Shown here piece after piece: positions 17,768 to 26,548 of a stretch of DNA of 64,000 nucleotides; position 1 is the stretch's first letter; each line of letters begins with the position of its first letter. The notes under the pieces are model-generated. The model ran no database searches, was not told the origin of the DNA, and saw nothing but the letters and a program-made list of their open reading frames with translations. The position numbers and the translations under genes are program-made. The DNA comes from Bin55 sp964572845 (GTDB lineage: Bacteria; Pseudomonadota; Gammaproteobacteria; Pseudomonadales; Azotimanducaceae), in contig CAZNFX010000004.1 in assembly GCA_964572845.1 (NCBI GenBank), positions 223,803-287,802 on the forward strand, given 5' to 3'.

Positions 17768-18979
17768 CTAGTTGGCTTCTAAGACGAGCGTGCCTGTTGT
17801 CGAGAGCGTGCCACCAGTTCCATTGACGACACAAGTGGATGCCGATGTTTGCTTGCCCTCAATTCCGTTTACGCCGTCTTCTGCAGTACCAGACAGTTGG
17901 CGATAGGCTTCAACAAGAAGCTGCATTCCGTACATGCCTGAATGATTGAATGACAGTCCGCCACCATTTGTGTTGATCGGCAGGTCACCACCAGGCGCAG
18001 CATGCCCTTCCTTCCACAGGGTGTGCCCCTTGCCACGAGGCGCTAGACCCAACATTTCGGCTGTGATCGCTGCGGTTATCGTGAAGGAGTCGTAAATCAT
18101 TGCCATGTCCATGTCTTGCGGACCAAGACCGGCCATTTCATAGGCAATCCGCGAGGATTGTGCGGCAGATGTTGCGGTGAAATCCACCATTTCCACAATA
18201 TTAGAGTGACTCATCGACTCACCCGCGCCCGCGACCCACACGGGTTGGGTTCTCAAGGAGTGAGCAATTTCTGGACGCGCAACAATCACCGCACCACCAT
18301 GGTCACATACTAGGCAACAGTGCGAAATGGTCATTGGCCATGCGATCATGGGGCCATTCTGAACATCTTCGACTGTTATTGGGCCACCATTCGGGTCTGT
18401 TTCCTTCGAAAACATAACTGCGCGGGGATTGAGCATCGCCCACTGTCGAGTTACAACGGCCACGTGTGCAAAGTCTTCTGGTGTCGTTCCGTACTCGTGC
18501 ATGTGTCGAACCATGGCGTGCGCATACTGAGACGGGGCTCCGAAGGTGCCATAGGCTGCTGTTGCCAGTTCGCCTGGGGAAACTTCTCCCCGGCCGCCGC
18601 CACCTCTTCCTCCTTGGCCCCGGTAGGATCGTCCCGCCTCGCCATGACTAACCAATGCCACGTCAATAATCCCCGCAGCGATGGCGGCTAGAGCATGGTG
18701 CACATGAATCTGGAACGAACACCCGCCAACAGACGTAGTATCGATGTAGTTTGGTCTCAGACCGAGATGCTCTGCTAATTCCGAAGACCATCCAGCCGAA
18801 AAAATGCCATCAATGTCGGAAATAGGTATACCTGTGTAATCACAGACGTTTTTGATTGCTTCTATGTGGTGCTGAAGTGAAGTGATCCGAAGACCTCGTT
18901 CTGGAGTGAAACCGATCTCATTGGACTCGGCGGCGCCAACGATTGCAGCGGTTCGTGAGAGGCTATGAGCTACAGGCAT
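17768..18979 (-). CDS. SCP-x/lipid-transfer type thiolase
   Basis: The 403-residue product belongs to the thiolase branch related to sterol carrier protein x. Candidate catalytic residues are C87 in VGGCSFQIHVHHALAAI, H346 in GGGLSFNHSGMYGMQ and C383 in TCVVNGTGG. Keeping two cysteines and the histidine argues for a thiolytic or Claisen-type reaction; the related retro-aldolases of the Ltp2 group have lost the nucleophilic cysteine. It lies three bases after the DUF35 gene and before the MaoC hydratase, a context in which thiolase-like and DUF35 proteins form a complex. It probably cleaves a 3-ketoacyl-CoA. The glycine-rich loop near residue 130 (RGQGGRGGGGRG) is unusually long. Confidence 0.88.
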   Translation of the reverse strand: MPVAHSLSRTAAIVGAAESNEIGFTPERGLRITSLQHHIEAIKNVCDYTGIPISDIDGIFSAGWSSELAEHLGLRPNYIDTTSVGGCSFQIHVHHALAAIAAGIIDVALVSHGEAGRSYRGQGGRGGGGRGEVSPGELATAAYGTFGAPSQYAHAMVRHMHEYGTTPEDFAHVAVVTRQWAMLNPRAVMFSKETDPNGGPITVEDVQNGPMIAWPMTISHCCLVCDHGGAVIVARPEIAHSLRTQPVWVAGAGESMSHSNIVEMVDFTATSAAQSSRIAYEMAGLGPQDMDMAMIYDSFTITAAITAEMLGLAPRGKGHTLWKEGHAAPGGDLPINTNGGGLSFNHSGMYGMQLLVEAYRQLSGTAEDGVNGIEGKQTSASTCVVNGTGGTLSTTGTLVLEAN

Positions 18980-18982
18980 TTC

Positions 18983-19399
18983 TTACTCCTCCACTACTCG
19001 CCAAAAGGGAATGAACGTGTCGTCGTCCACTTTCTCAAATTCCACACGAACCTTGCTGCCGATCTGAATGTCCTGGGGCCGGCTCGGGTCCACGCCACGC
19101 AGAACGGTCATCATCCGATCGCCCTCCAGCAAGTCAACATAGGCTGTCACGTAGGGAGCTTCCTCACCCCATCCACCAAATGCCCGGTGTTGGACTGCAA
19201 AGGTGTAGAGAGTTCCCTCTCCGCTTGCCTGTGTCCAACCAAGATTCGTGGAGTGGCAGTACGGACAAATCAAGCGTGGATACCAGTGCACGCGACCGCA
19301 GTCCTTGCAACGTGGAACCATCAATTTTCCTTGTTTTGCACCCTCCCAAAATGGTTCATGGTGCTGTCCCTTGCGGGGTACAGGTTTGTTGTATGCCAC
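18983..19399 (-). CDS. DUF35 zinc-ribbon/OB-fold protein
   Basis: This 138-residue protein has a rubredoxin-like zinc ribbon followed by an OB fold, the DUF35 arrangement. Zinc ligands are C31, C34, C45 and C48 in RCKDCGRVHWYPRLICPYC. The OB part reads GEGTLYTFAVQHRAF to GSKVRVEFEKVDDDTFIPFWRV. Such proteins are non-catalytic partners of SCP-x-like thiolases and of Ltp2-type aldolases, binding CoA and closing the active site. It is the first gene of the operon, and its stop is three bases from the thiolase start. The start codon is an ATG with the conserved helix EPFWEGAKQGKL near residue 15. Confidence 0.9.
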   Translation of the reverse strand: MAYNKPVPRKGQHHEPFWEGAKQGKLMVPRCKDCGRVHWYPRLICPYCHSTNLGWTQASGEGTLYTFAVQHRAFGGWGEEAPYVTAYVDLLEGDRMMTVLRGVDPSRPQDIQIGSKVRVEFEKVDDDTFIPFWRVVEE

Positions 19400-19775
19400 G
19401 AATCGACTCCCTCTGCTGTGTGGTCGGATTGGTCATACCCGATATCGCTCAATTTTACAAATTGGAAATCGGTTCGAAATTCAACCTAGATCTGTGCGAT
19501 GGATGCGCATTTGCTTAGGCCAATACAAGTTGAACCCAACCATTGAGATACAAGAGGCTGGGAAACGCTCGTGCAGCACATTGTTTTTCAACAATCTTCT
19601 ACAATTGCCCAAACAGTCCCCATCGATGCACCGAGGCGCTGCGAATTGCTGGATGTTCGATTTCCATGGGCTCTATCAGTCCACGCTTACTGTTCGTGGC
19701 CCAGCCGGCACAACCCATGGGTTTGGCCGTTCAATAAGTCGTCTTGACTCAAGATTTCCTTAGCACTAGGAGACT
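19400..19775. other. Divergent intergenic region between DUF35 operon and PotABCD-type operon
   Basis: These 376 bp separate two operons read in opposite directions and must hold both promoters. A ribosome site 'aggag' precedes the ATG at 19776. I see no hairpin with a T tract, no riboswitch fold that I can support, and no convincing coding frame. Confidence 0.5.
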
Positions 19776-20903
19776 ATGACAACCGTTTCGGCAACTGAAA
19801 ATCAATCTGATGCCCACATCGTCTTCGACAGCGTCGGCAAGAGCTACGACGGTGTCACTCAAGTAGTCAAGGATTTGCATCTTGAAGTCAATCGTGGCGA
19901 ATTCCTAACACTCCTCGGTCCTTCTGGTTCAGGTAAGACCACGTGCCTAATGATGCTTGCCGGGTTTGAGAGCATTACATCCGGCACCATTACGATTGAC
20001 GGTCGCGCCATTCAAGATATCTTGCCGCACAAACGCGGCATAGGCATGGTGTTTCAAAACTACGCCTTGTTTCCCCATTTGACGGTACGAAAGAATTTGT
20101 CGTTCCCGCTGGAGGTTCGGGGCATGAGCACCGCGGAGAGAAACAGCCGCGTAGCGAGAGCTCTCGAACTCGTTCAGCTCGAGGGACTGGAAAACAGGAA
20201 ACCACGCAATCTATCGGGTGGCCAGCAACAGCGCGTGGCCATTGCGCGTGCCTTAGTTTTTGAGCCCGAAATCGTATTGATGGACGAGCCACTAGGAGCG
20301 CTAGATCGCCGCCTACGGGAAGAAATGCAATATGAGATCCGGAGAATCCACCAACAGCTCGGTGTGACCATGGTCTACGTGACTCACGATCAGCAGGAAG
20401 CAATGGTCTTGTCCGATCGCGTAGCGGTCTTTCGAGATGGGCGAATTGAGCAAATCGCCACGCCTGAGACACTGTATGAAGAGCCCAGTAGGGTGTTCGT
20501 GTCGTCATTTATCGGCGACAACAACGTTCTCTACGGTGAAGTACGCCAAGTGCAGGACAATGAGATCTGCCATGTTTCCATCGGACCTGACAGGAACGTG
20601 CAAGCTCTTGCCGTAGAGGAAACGAAGCCTGGTGAGCCAGTGTGGGTTGCCATCCGACCAGAACGGGTAGGTATCGCCAAGTCAGAAAACCAATACTCAA
20701 ACCAGTTCGACGCTACCGTGAACGACATTGTCTTCATGGGAGACCATCTCAGAATCAATGTAGACACCTGCGGCGTCCGCAACTTTATCATCAAAATCCC
20801 CAACCTTGTCGGTCATGGTGCGATATTGCCTGGAGACGAAATCCAGGTAGGTTGGGCAACGCTCGATTGTCGAGCACTCTCAATGGAATCGGAGAAGAAG
20901 TAA
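19776..20903 (+). CDS. ABC importer ATPase, PotA type
   Basis: The 375-residue product is an importer ATPase with a C-terminal TOBE regulatory domain. Walker A is GPSGSGKTT (about residue 48), the Q loop FQNYALFPHLTV, the signature LSGGQQQRVAIARAL, Walker B VLMDEPLGALD, and the H loop VTHDQQEAM. The sequence of the first 250 residues is close to spermidine/putrescine and ferric-type importers. It hydrolyses ATP to drive uptake through the two permeases downstream. Its TAA overlaps the next gene's ATG by one base, so the two are translationally coupled. The full set is ATPase, binding protein, permease, permease. Confidence 0.93.
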   Translation: MTTVSATENQSDAHIVFDSVGKSYDGVTQVVKDLHLEVNRGEFLTLLGPSGSGKTTCLMMLAGFESITSGTITIDGRAIQDILPHKRGIGMVFQNYALFPHLTVRKNLSFPLEVRGMSTAERNSRVARALELVQLEGLENRKPRNLSGGQQQRVAIARALVFEPEIVLMDEPLGALDRRLREEMQYEIRRIHQQLGVTMVYVTHDQQEAMVLSDRVAVFRDGRIEQIATPETLYEEPSRVFVSSFIGDNNVLYGEVRQVQDNEICHVSIGPDRNVQALAVEETKPGEPVWVAIRPERVGIAKSENQYSNQFDATVNDIVFMGDHLRINVDTCGVRNFIIKIPNLVGHGAILPGDEIQVGWATLDCRALSMESEKK

Positions 20904-21994
20904 TGCGAGTGAAGTTTCAATTGAAGGGCCTTATAGTGGGCGCGCTCGTCAGCCTGGCCGCCACTTGGACTTGTGCCGAAGAAACGCTAACTGTGGTTTC
21001 GTTTGGAGGGTCGTACGCAAAAGCTTGCGTTGACGGTTACCACAAGGCATTCACCGAGGAGACTGGCATCAAGATCAAGCTAGAAGACTACAACGGCGGT
21101 TTAGCGCAAATTCGAGCGCAAGTCGATGCGGGTTCTGTCCACTGGGACGTAGTCGATACGGAAAGTTCGCCACTGTTGACTGGCTGCGACGAGGGTTTGT
21201 TTGAGTACGTTGGCGATCTGGAACTCCCACCTGCACCGGACGGTACGCCAGCGTCCGAAGATTTCTTCGATGGCATGGTTCAGGATTGCGGAATTGGAAC
21301 TCTCGTCTTCGCGACGGTTATTGCATACAACCCGGAGAACATTGAAGGGAAACAGCCAACAACAATCCAGGACTTCTTCGATCTTGAGACGTTTCCAGGC
21401 AGAAGAGGAATGCGCCGTTCCCCGGCGTCTAACTTGGAATTTGCATTGATGGGCGACGGCGTCCACCCCGACGAGGTTTTCGAGATGCTCTCGACCGAAG
21501 AAGGTATGCAACGGGCGTTTCGCAAGTTGGACAGCATCAAGGAACACGTAATCTGGTGGGAGACCGGCGCACAACCTCCTCAAATGCTGGCCGATGGCGA
21601 GGTCGTAATGTCCACCGCATGGAATGGCCGAATATTCAACGCACAAGTCATTGAAGAACAACCATTCGTGATCATCTGGGATGGACACATACGTGATACA
21701 GGCGCATTGACGATTATTGCAGGAGCTCCGAATCTCGAAAATGCTCGCAAGTTTGTCCAATTCGCCACTAGCACGCGTGCGATGGTTGGAGTGGCCAATC
21801 ACATTTCATATGCTCCCGTGCGCAATTCGGGACTGCCACTAGTTGGTAAGCATGCAGTTACTGGCGAAGACATGAAGCCTCACATGCCCACCTATCCAGA
21901 AAACTCGAAGAACTTTCTTTGGAACGACGTGGAATGGTGGAGTGAACGCGAGGACGAATTGACCGAGCGATTTAATGCTTGGCTGGCTCGCTAG
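20903..21994 (+). CDS. Periplasmic substrate-binding protein, PotD type
   Basis: From the ATG at 20903 overlapping the previous stop, the product has 363 residues. It has a cleavable signal peptide (LKGLIVGALVSLAATWTCA) and then a mature start EETLTVVSFGGSYAKACVDGYHKAFTEETGIKIKLEDYNGG. This is the cluster of binding proteins for polyamines, opines and similar cations. Later blocks WDVVDTESSPLLTGCDEG, SNLEFALMGDGVHPDEV and VVMSTAWNGRIFNAQ fit the same family. The ligand could be a polyamine, taurine-like compound or opine and cannot be fixed. A longer in-frame extension upstream overlaps the ATPase and is not the true start. Confidence 0.9.
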   Translation: MRVKFQLKGLIVGALVSLAATWTCAEETLTVVSFGGSYAKACVDGYHKAFTEETGIKIKLEDYNGGLAQIRAQVDAGSVHWDVVDTESSPLLTGCDEGLFEYVGDLELPPAPDGTPASEDFFDGMVQDCGIGTLVFATVIAYNPENIEGKQPTTIQDFFDLETFPGRRGMRRSPASNLEFALMGDGVHPDEVFEMLSTEEGMQRAFRKLDSIKEHVIWWETGAQPPQMLADGEVVMSTAWNGRIFNAQVIEEQPFVIIWDGHIRDTGALTIIAGAPNLENARKFVQFATSTRAMVGVANHISYAPVRNSGLPLVGKHAVTGEDMKPHMPTYPENSKNFLWNDVEWWSEREDELTERFNAWLAR

Positions 21995-22064
21995 AGGAAT
22001 GTCTGTCAGCACCATGAGGCCAACGAGTCCAACATAGCTGCTTTCTTCCACTTAGCAATCCCAA

Positions 22065-23273
22065 ATGGCCAGATCTAGAAGCCAAAATCAAGAACCAAGC
22101 AGGCTAGTGCCCATTGGACTGTTCCTGCCCTTGGTGGCATTCATTTTGATCACATTTGTCATTCCTCTTGGATCCATGGTCGTTCAGAGTGCATACGACC
22201 CTCAAGTCGCTCAGGCATTGCCCAAGACTCTGGATTTGCTCAAAGATTGGGACGATTCCGCGCTTCCTTCCTTAGAAGTCTTCGAAACCCTTGCAGCGGA
22301 GTTGGTGACCTCTCGGCAAGATCGATCGATCGGAAAGGTGGCTACCCGCGTCAACCGAATCAAGAGCGGCAGCCGCAGCGTTTTCGCGAAGACGGCACGG
22401 CGACTAGAACGAGTCGAGGATGCCGACTTGAAGTCTGCGATGATCGAAATCGACAAGCGGTGGGACGATGTCGAGCTGTGGCAAGCAATAAGATCAGCCG
22501 GCCAAAAGTTCACCGCCCGACACTATCTGCGCTCAATCGACCTTGAACCAGCACCAGACGGTGGCGCAAAGTTGGTCACAGAAGACCAGAGAATCTACAA
22601 CACGCTTTACGTGCGTACCATCTACGTCAGCCTTGCCGTGACCGTCTTGTGCTTTCTGATCGGCTATCCAATTGCTTACGCCATTGCAAGCGTGTCCGAC
22701 TCGTGGGCAAAGATCCTTCTAGTCATCGTGCTGGTTCCGTTTTGGACGTCACTGCTTGTTCGTACCACTTCTTGGCTCGTGCTGCTGCAGAACCAAGGAG
22801 TTGTTAATGACATCTTGGTGTGGATCGGATTGGTCGCCGACGACTCACGCCTTGCACTGGTTCACAACATGACTGGCACATTGATCGCAATGACACATGT
22901 GCTATTGCCATTCATGATTCTTCCTCTTTACGCAGTCATGCGATCGATCCCGCCGGATTACATGAGGGCAGCCGCCTCGCTTGGAGCCAACCCGATTGAG
23001 GGTTTCGCCAAGGTGTACTTTCCACAATCGCTTCCCGGTGTGTCCGCCGGTTGCCTGCTTGTCTTCATACTCTCGCTGGGCTACTACATAACCCCTGCAC
23101 TCGTCGGAGGCACGAAAGGACAGCTCATCTCCAACATGATCGCCTACCACATACAGACTTCGCTGAATTGGGGACTCGCAGCTGCGATTTCTGTCATTCT
23201 TCTGATTGGCGTCTTTGTTTGCTACTTTGTCTTCGATCGTTGGGTAGGCATCGACAAGCTCAAACTTGGCTAA
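22065..23273 (+). CDS. ABC importer permease, PotB type, with large periplasmic insert
   Basis: The 402-residue product is about 100 residues longer than common PotB proteins. One membrane helix (residues 17-40) is followed by a charged, soluble insertion of about 140 residues (AYDPQVAQALPKTL to RIYNTLYVRTIY) before the remaining five helices. The EAA-loop region is AAASLGANPIEGFAKVYFPQSLPG, which docks to the ATPase. The insert has helical heptad-like stretches (SVFAKTARRLERVEDADLKS) and likely faces the periplasm, where it could contact the binding protein. It belongs to the same operon as the ATPase and binding protein; a 70-bp gap precedes it. Confidence 0.88.
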   Translation: MARSRSQNQEPSRLVPIGLFLPLVAFILITFVIPLGSMVVQSAYDPQVAQALPKTLDLLKDWDDSALPSLEVFETLAAELVTSRQDRSIGKVATRVNRIKSGSRSVFAKTARRLERVEDADLKSAMIEIDKRWDDVELWQAIRSAGQKFTARHYLRSIDLEPAPDGGAKLVTEDQRIYNTLYVRTIYVSLAVTVLCFLIGYPIAYAIASVSDSWAKILLVIVLVPFWTSLLVRTTSWLVLLQNQGVVNDILVWIGLVADDSRLALVHNMTGTLIAMTHVLLPFMILPLYAVMRSIPPDYMRAAASLGANPIEGFAKVYFPQSLPGVSAGCLLVFILSLGYYITPALVGGTKGQLISNMIAYHIQTSLNWGLAAAISVILLIGVFVCYFVFDRWVGIDKLKLG

Positions 23274-24106
23274 TGAATTTCTCGGGTTGGAAAATTGCCA
23301 AGATCGCATTTATTGCGATCGTCGCTCTTGGGTTTGGCTTTCTCATCCTGCCCCTGATCGTGATCGTTCCGCTCAGCTTCAATGCAGAGCCCTACTTCAC
23401 GTTTACCGAGGGCATGCTACGGTTCGATTCGGAAGCCTACTCGTTGCGTTGGTATCGCTCGATCATAGAGAATCCCGAGTGGCGAACGGCAATCGGCAAT
23501 AGCTTTCTAATAGGGATTTGCGCAACCTTCGTCGCGACAGTCCTTGGAACACTTGCTGCACTGGGCTTGAACCATCCGAAGTGCCCCATGCGAGACGCAG
23601 TTTCCGCACTCTTGATTTCACCAATGGTAACTCCCGTAATCATTGTGGCTGTTGGCGTTTTCTTCTTCTATTCAACCTTAGGATTGGGGCAAACCCATAT
23701 TGGGTTGATTCTTGCACACGCCATGCTAGGTGCTCCCTTCGTAGTAATTACCGTGACCGCAACACTTGCTGGGTTCGATCGCACGCTACTTCGAGCGGCA
23801 GCAAGCCTGGGAGCAAGTCCACTGACGGCTTTTCGCCGCGTGCAGTTGCCCATCATCTCGCCTGGGGTGTTTACGGGAGCGCTGTTTGCTTTTGCAGCGT
23901 CGTTTGACGAGGTTGTAATCGTCCTATTTCTGGGCGGAGTGGATCAACGCACGATTCCGCGCCAGATGTGGTCGGGCATTCGAGAGGAGATCAGCCCCAC
24001 AATTCTTGCTATTGCAACGTTGCTCATTGTGTTTGCAATTCTTGTTCTGGTTGCTGTTGAGCTACTGCAACGCAGCAGCAAAGCAGCTCAAGCCACCGCG
24101 AAGTAG
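23273..24106 (+). CDS. ABC importer permease, PotC type
   Basis: From the ATG at 23273 overlapping the previous stop by one base, the product has 277 residues and six membrane helices. The EAA motif is AAASLGASPLTAFRRVQLPIISPG. The first helix (FIAIVALGFGFLILPLIVIV) and the MVTPVIIVAVGVFFFYSTLG segment are typical of PotC. It pairs with the previous permease in the inner membrane to form the import channel and completes the four-gene transporter. An open extension of the frame upstream overlaps the PotB gene and is ignored. Confidence 0.92.
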   Translation: MNFSGWKIAKIAFIAIVALGFGFLILPLIVIVPLSFNAEPYFTFTEGMLRFDSEAYSLRWYRSIIENPEWRTAIGNSFLIGICATFVATVLGTLAALGLNHPKCPMRDAVSALLISPMVTPVIIVAVGVFFFYSTLGLGQTHIGLILAHAMLGAPFVVITVTATLAGFDRTLLRAAASLGASPLTAFRRVQLPIISPGVFTGALFAFAASFDEVVIVLFLGGVDQRTIPRQMWSGIREEISPTILAIATLLIVFAILVLVAVELLQRSSKAAQATAK

Positions 24107-24147
24107 CAAAGCCGCAAAGCAACACAGACCTCAGTAGAAGGCAATTC

Positions 24148-24666
24148 GTGAAACACGACGGACCAAAGAAGAACCGACCCTGGAATGCCGGCTTGAATTT
24201 CACTCTAAGGCTTGCAGTGTTGATCGTGCTATGCGGTCTTTCGATTCGAGCGACCGAATCTGAAGACGGACAGGGGCAAGAATCGGAAGAATCCGAAGAA
24301 ACTGTAGAGTTGCAAATCACCATCGCCGATGTAAGAGAGGAAGTGGGCACGATATATCTCGGCGTCTACACAACGAAGGAGGAGTGGAAGGATCTGGAAC
24401 CCACCCACAAAATGACTTCGGAACCTTCAACGCCAAATGTAACAGTGTCGCTTGAACTCGTACCAGGCGAGTATGCAATCTCGGCTTACCACGACATCAA
24501 CGACGACGAGGAATTCAATCGAAAGGGAGTCTTGCGTCTGCCAGGAGAACCGTTCGCGTTTTCTAACGATCCAAGAATTCGCGCGGGAGTACCTAGCTGG
24601 AAGAGAGTCAAGTTCAGCGTTGGCAACGAAGACACCGAGCACACCCTCACCTTCAAACATCCCTAG
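24148..24666 (+). CDS. DUF2141 family exported protein
   Basis: The 172-residue product begins with a GTG at 24148 and has an N-terminal hydrophobic helix (TLRLAVLIVLCGLSIRATES) after a basic leader, so it is exported or anchored. An acidic linker of about 20 residues (SEDGQGQESEESEE) follows. The rest fits DUF2141: GTIYLGVYTTKEEW, PGEYAISAYHDINDDEEFNRKG and EPFAFSNDPRIRAGVPSWKRVKF, matching the family's 'yai.vyHDeNgdgklD' and 'GfSn' segments. The function of the family is unknown. It sits 42 bp after the transporter operon but has no obvious link to it. Confidence 0.8.
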   Translation: MKHDGPKKNRPWNAGLNFTLRLAVLIVLCGLSIRATESEDGQGQESEESEETVELQITIADVREEVGTIYLGVYTTKEEWKDLEPTHKMTSEPSTPNVTVSLELVPGEYAISAYHDINDDEEFNRKGVLRLPGEPFAFSNDPRIRAGVPSWKRVKFSVGNEDTEHTLTFKHP

Positions 24667-24845
24667 GGAGGTCGCGAAAATTCTGCGATGAAGGTGAAAA
24701 AGAGAATTGAGAACGAATCCCGCTTCTAAAACGTTCACTGATGACACAATGACGTCGTGTGTTTGACACATGTAAAGCATTAGACAATGACGGCAAATGC
24801 GAAATCCAATCAAGCATTGAAATCTGGTCACGAGGTATGTAACCG

Positions 24846-26411
24846 ATGAATCTCACAACTTGGTCGTGGATGTTTCTTGTCATCTACATCGTGGCAATGC
24901 TCGGTTTTGGTGTGTGGGGACACCGCAGAGTCAAACACGCGGACGACTATGCAACCGCGCGCGGGTCCTACGGACCGATGTTTCTAGCCTTTGCTTTTGC
25001 TGCGACGACTGCGAGTGGCGCAACGTTCTTGGGTGGTCCTGGACTGGCGTATGTTCTTGGGTTTTCGTCGGTATGGGGAAATTTTCTCTATCCCATGGGC
25101 GTCTACATAGGCGTTCTAATTTGCATGCGCTTGGTGGCCACAACCGGCAATCGATTTGGCAGTAGGAGCATTCCTGAATATCTGGGCGATAGATATGGTT
25201 CCGACGGCATAAGAATCATCGTGTCAGTGCTGTCATTGGTCCTGTTCTTTTATGTTGCAGGTCAGCTTGTCTCCGGATTGGTGATGTTTGAGACGATGCT
25301 CGGCATGGATCCAATTTGGGCTCTCACTATCACCACTGTAGTCTTGGGGATCTACGTCGTTATGGGCGGCGCACATGCTGACATACTGACCGACGGCGTG
25401 CAGGGAATCATGATGTTGGCCCTAGCCATAATCGTCATCGTGATGTTCTTGATTGGCATGGGCATCGACGGCGGTCTTGGCGGACTTGCCAGTTCGTTAC
25501 AACAGCAAGACCCAAACCTGACAACTCCTTTGAATGTCACCAATCCTCTCACACATTCCCCTTGGTCGATATTCGCCATATTGCTAGCTCACATTCCCTT
25601 AGGTCTGCTCCCTCATCTTGGTAACAAGCTTTGGGCATTAAAGTCAGTGAATCAGCAAAAGTCCTTTGTAAAACTTGCATTTCTGTGCGGGCTGACGCTT
25701 GCCATGATGGGACTTGGCGGATTGCTCGCGCGTTCAGTGCTTGGAGACGACTTGCTTGCAAGTCAAAGCCACAATGCAGCGCTGCCCTTGCTCTTCATTG
25801 AGCTCTTTCCAACCTGGCTTGCTGCACTGATAGGCGTCGGTATTCTGGCTGCGATCATGTCAACAGCGGATGGATTGGTGGTCTCGTCGTCTCAAGTAAT
25901 TGCCAACGATCTATATCGAAGAACCCTAGCACCGAGAATTCACAGTCATTTGAGCAAAGAGCAGCTGGACCGTCGCGTACTTGCGATCAGCCGCGTCAGT
26001 ACGGTGGTTGTGCTGATCCTGTGCGCGATGTTGGCCTGGGGATTGCAGCAAACAAACATCGCACTAATTGTGTTCATCGGGATTGGGGGCATGATGGCTG
26101 CGTTTGCGGGGCCACTTGTACTCGGTGCAATTTGGCGAGGAGTCACCCGCAGTGGGGCGTATGCTGGTCTTTTGTCGGGCTTTGTTGTTTTTGTAATCCT
26201 CCATGCACAGTTGCTAAATCCCGATTGGTTCGGTGCTGGCCTATTGCATACGGTCGTCGCTTGGCTGCACGGCGAAGGACCGAATCCCTTTTCCTGCGCC
26301 GCGATGGGAGAAATCGTCTCAGTGACCGTAACGTGGGCAGTCTCCCTCGCAACGAAACGTTTGCCAGACCATCATCTCGATGAAGTGTTCCCCCTAAAGA
26401 CACAAGGTTGA
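24846..26411 (+). CDS. Sodium:solute symporter (SSS family)
   Basis: The 521-residue product has 13 predicted membrane helices in the LeuT-like SSS fold. Early segments read YIVAMLGFGVWGHRRVKHADDY and FAFAATTASGATFLGGPGLAY, the latter with the polar residues that bind sodium and substrate in TM1-TM2. ITTVVLGIYVVMGGAHADILTDGVQGIMM is the family's most conserved block (TM5-6). ILAAIMSTADGLVVSSSQVIANDLYRR is the TM8 sodium-site signature. Family members import proline, pantothenate, sugars or acids; the substrate is open. It starts 179 bp after the DUF2141 gene; that gap shows no clear structure. Confidence 0.93.
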   Translation: MNLTTWSWMFLVIYIVAMLGFGVWGHRRVKHADDYATARGSYGPMFLAFAFAATTASGATFLGGPGLAYVLGFSSVWGNFLYPMGVYIGVLICMRLVATTGNRFGSRSIPEYLGDRYGSDGIRIIVSVLSLVLFFYVAGQLVSGLVMFETMLGMDPIWALTITTVVLGIYVVMGGAHADILTDGVQGIMMLALAIIVIVMFLIGMGIDGGLGGLASSLQQQDPNLTTPLNVTNPLTHSPWSIFAILLAHIPLGLLPHLGNKLWALKSVNQQKSFVKLAFLCGLTLAMMGLGGLLARSVLGDDLLASQSHNAALPLLFIELFPTWLAALIGVGILAAIMSTADGLVVSSSQVIANDLYRRTLAPRIHSHLSKEQLDRRVLAISRVSTVVVLILCAMLAWGLQQTNIALIVFIGIGGMMAAFAGPLVLGAIWRGVTRSGAYAGLLSGFVVFVILHAQLLNPDWFGAGLLHTVVAWLHGEGPNPFSCAAMGEIVSVTVTWAVSLATKRLPDHHLDEVFPLKTQG

Positions 26412-26548
26412 GTTACCCCAGCCACGCCGTTGACCATTCGCTGCGATGGAATGGTTGCATTCGAAATGAGTTGGTCAGGATTCTCCACTGCTATCTCAAG
26501 TTCGAACGTTCAGTCTGGAGTTAGCCATTTGCAATATTCACTCGATCG

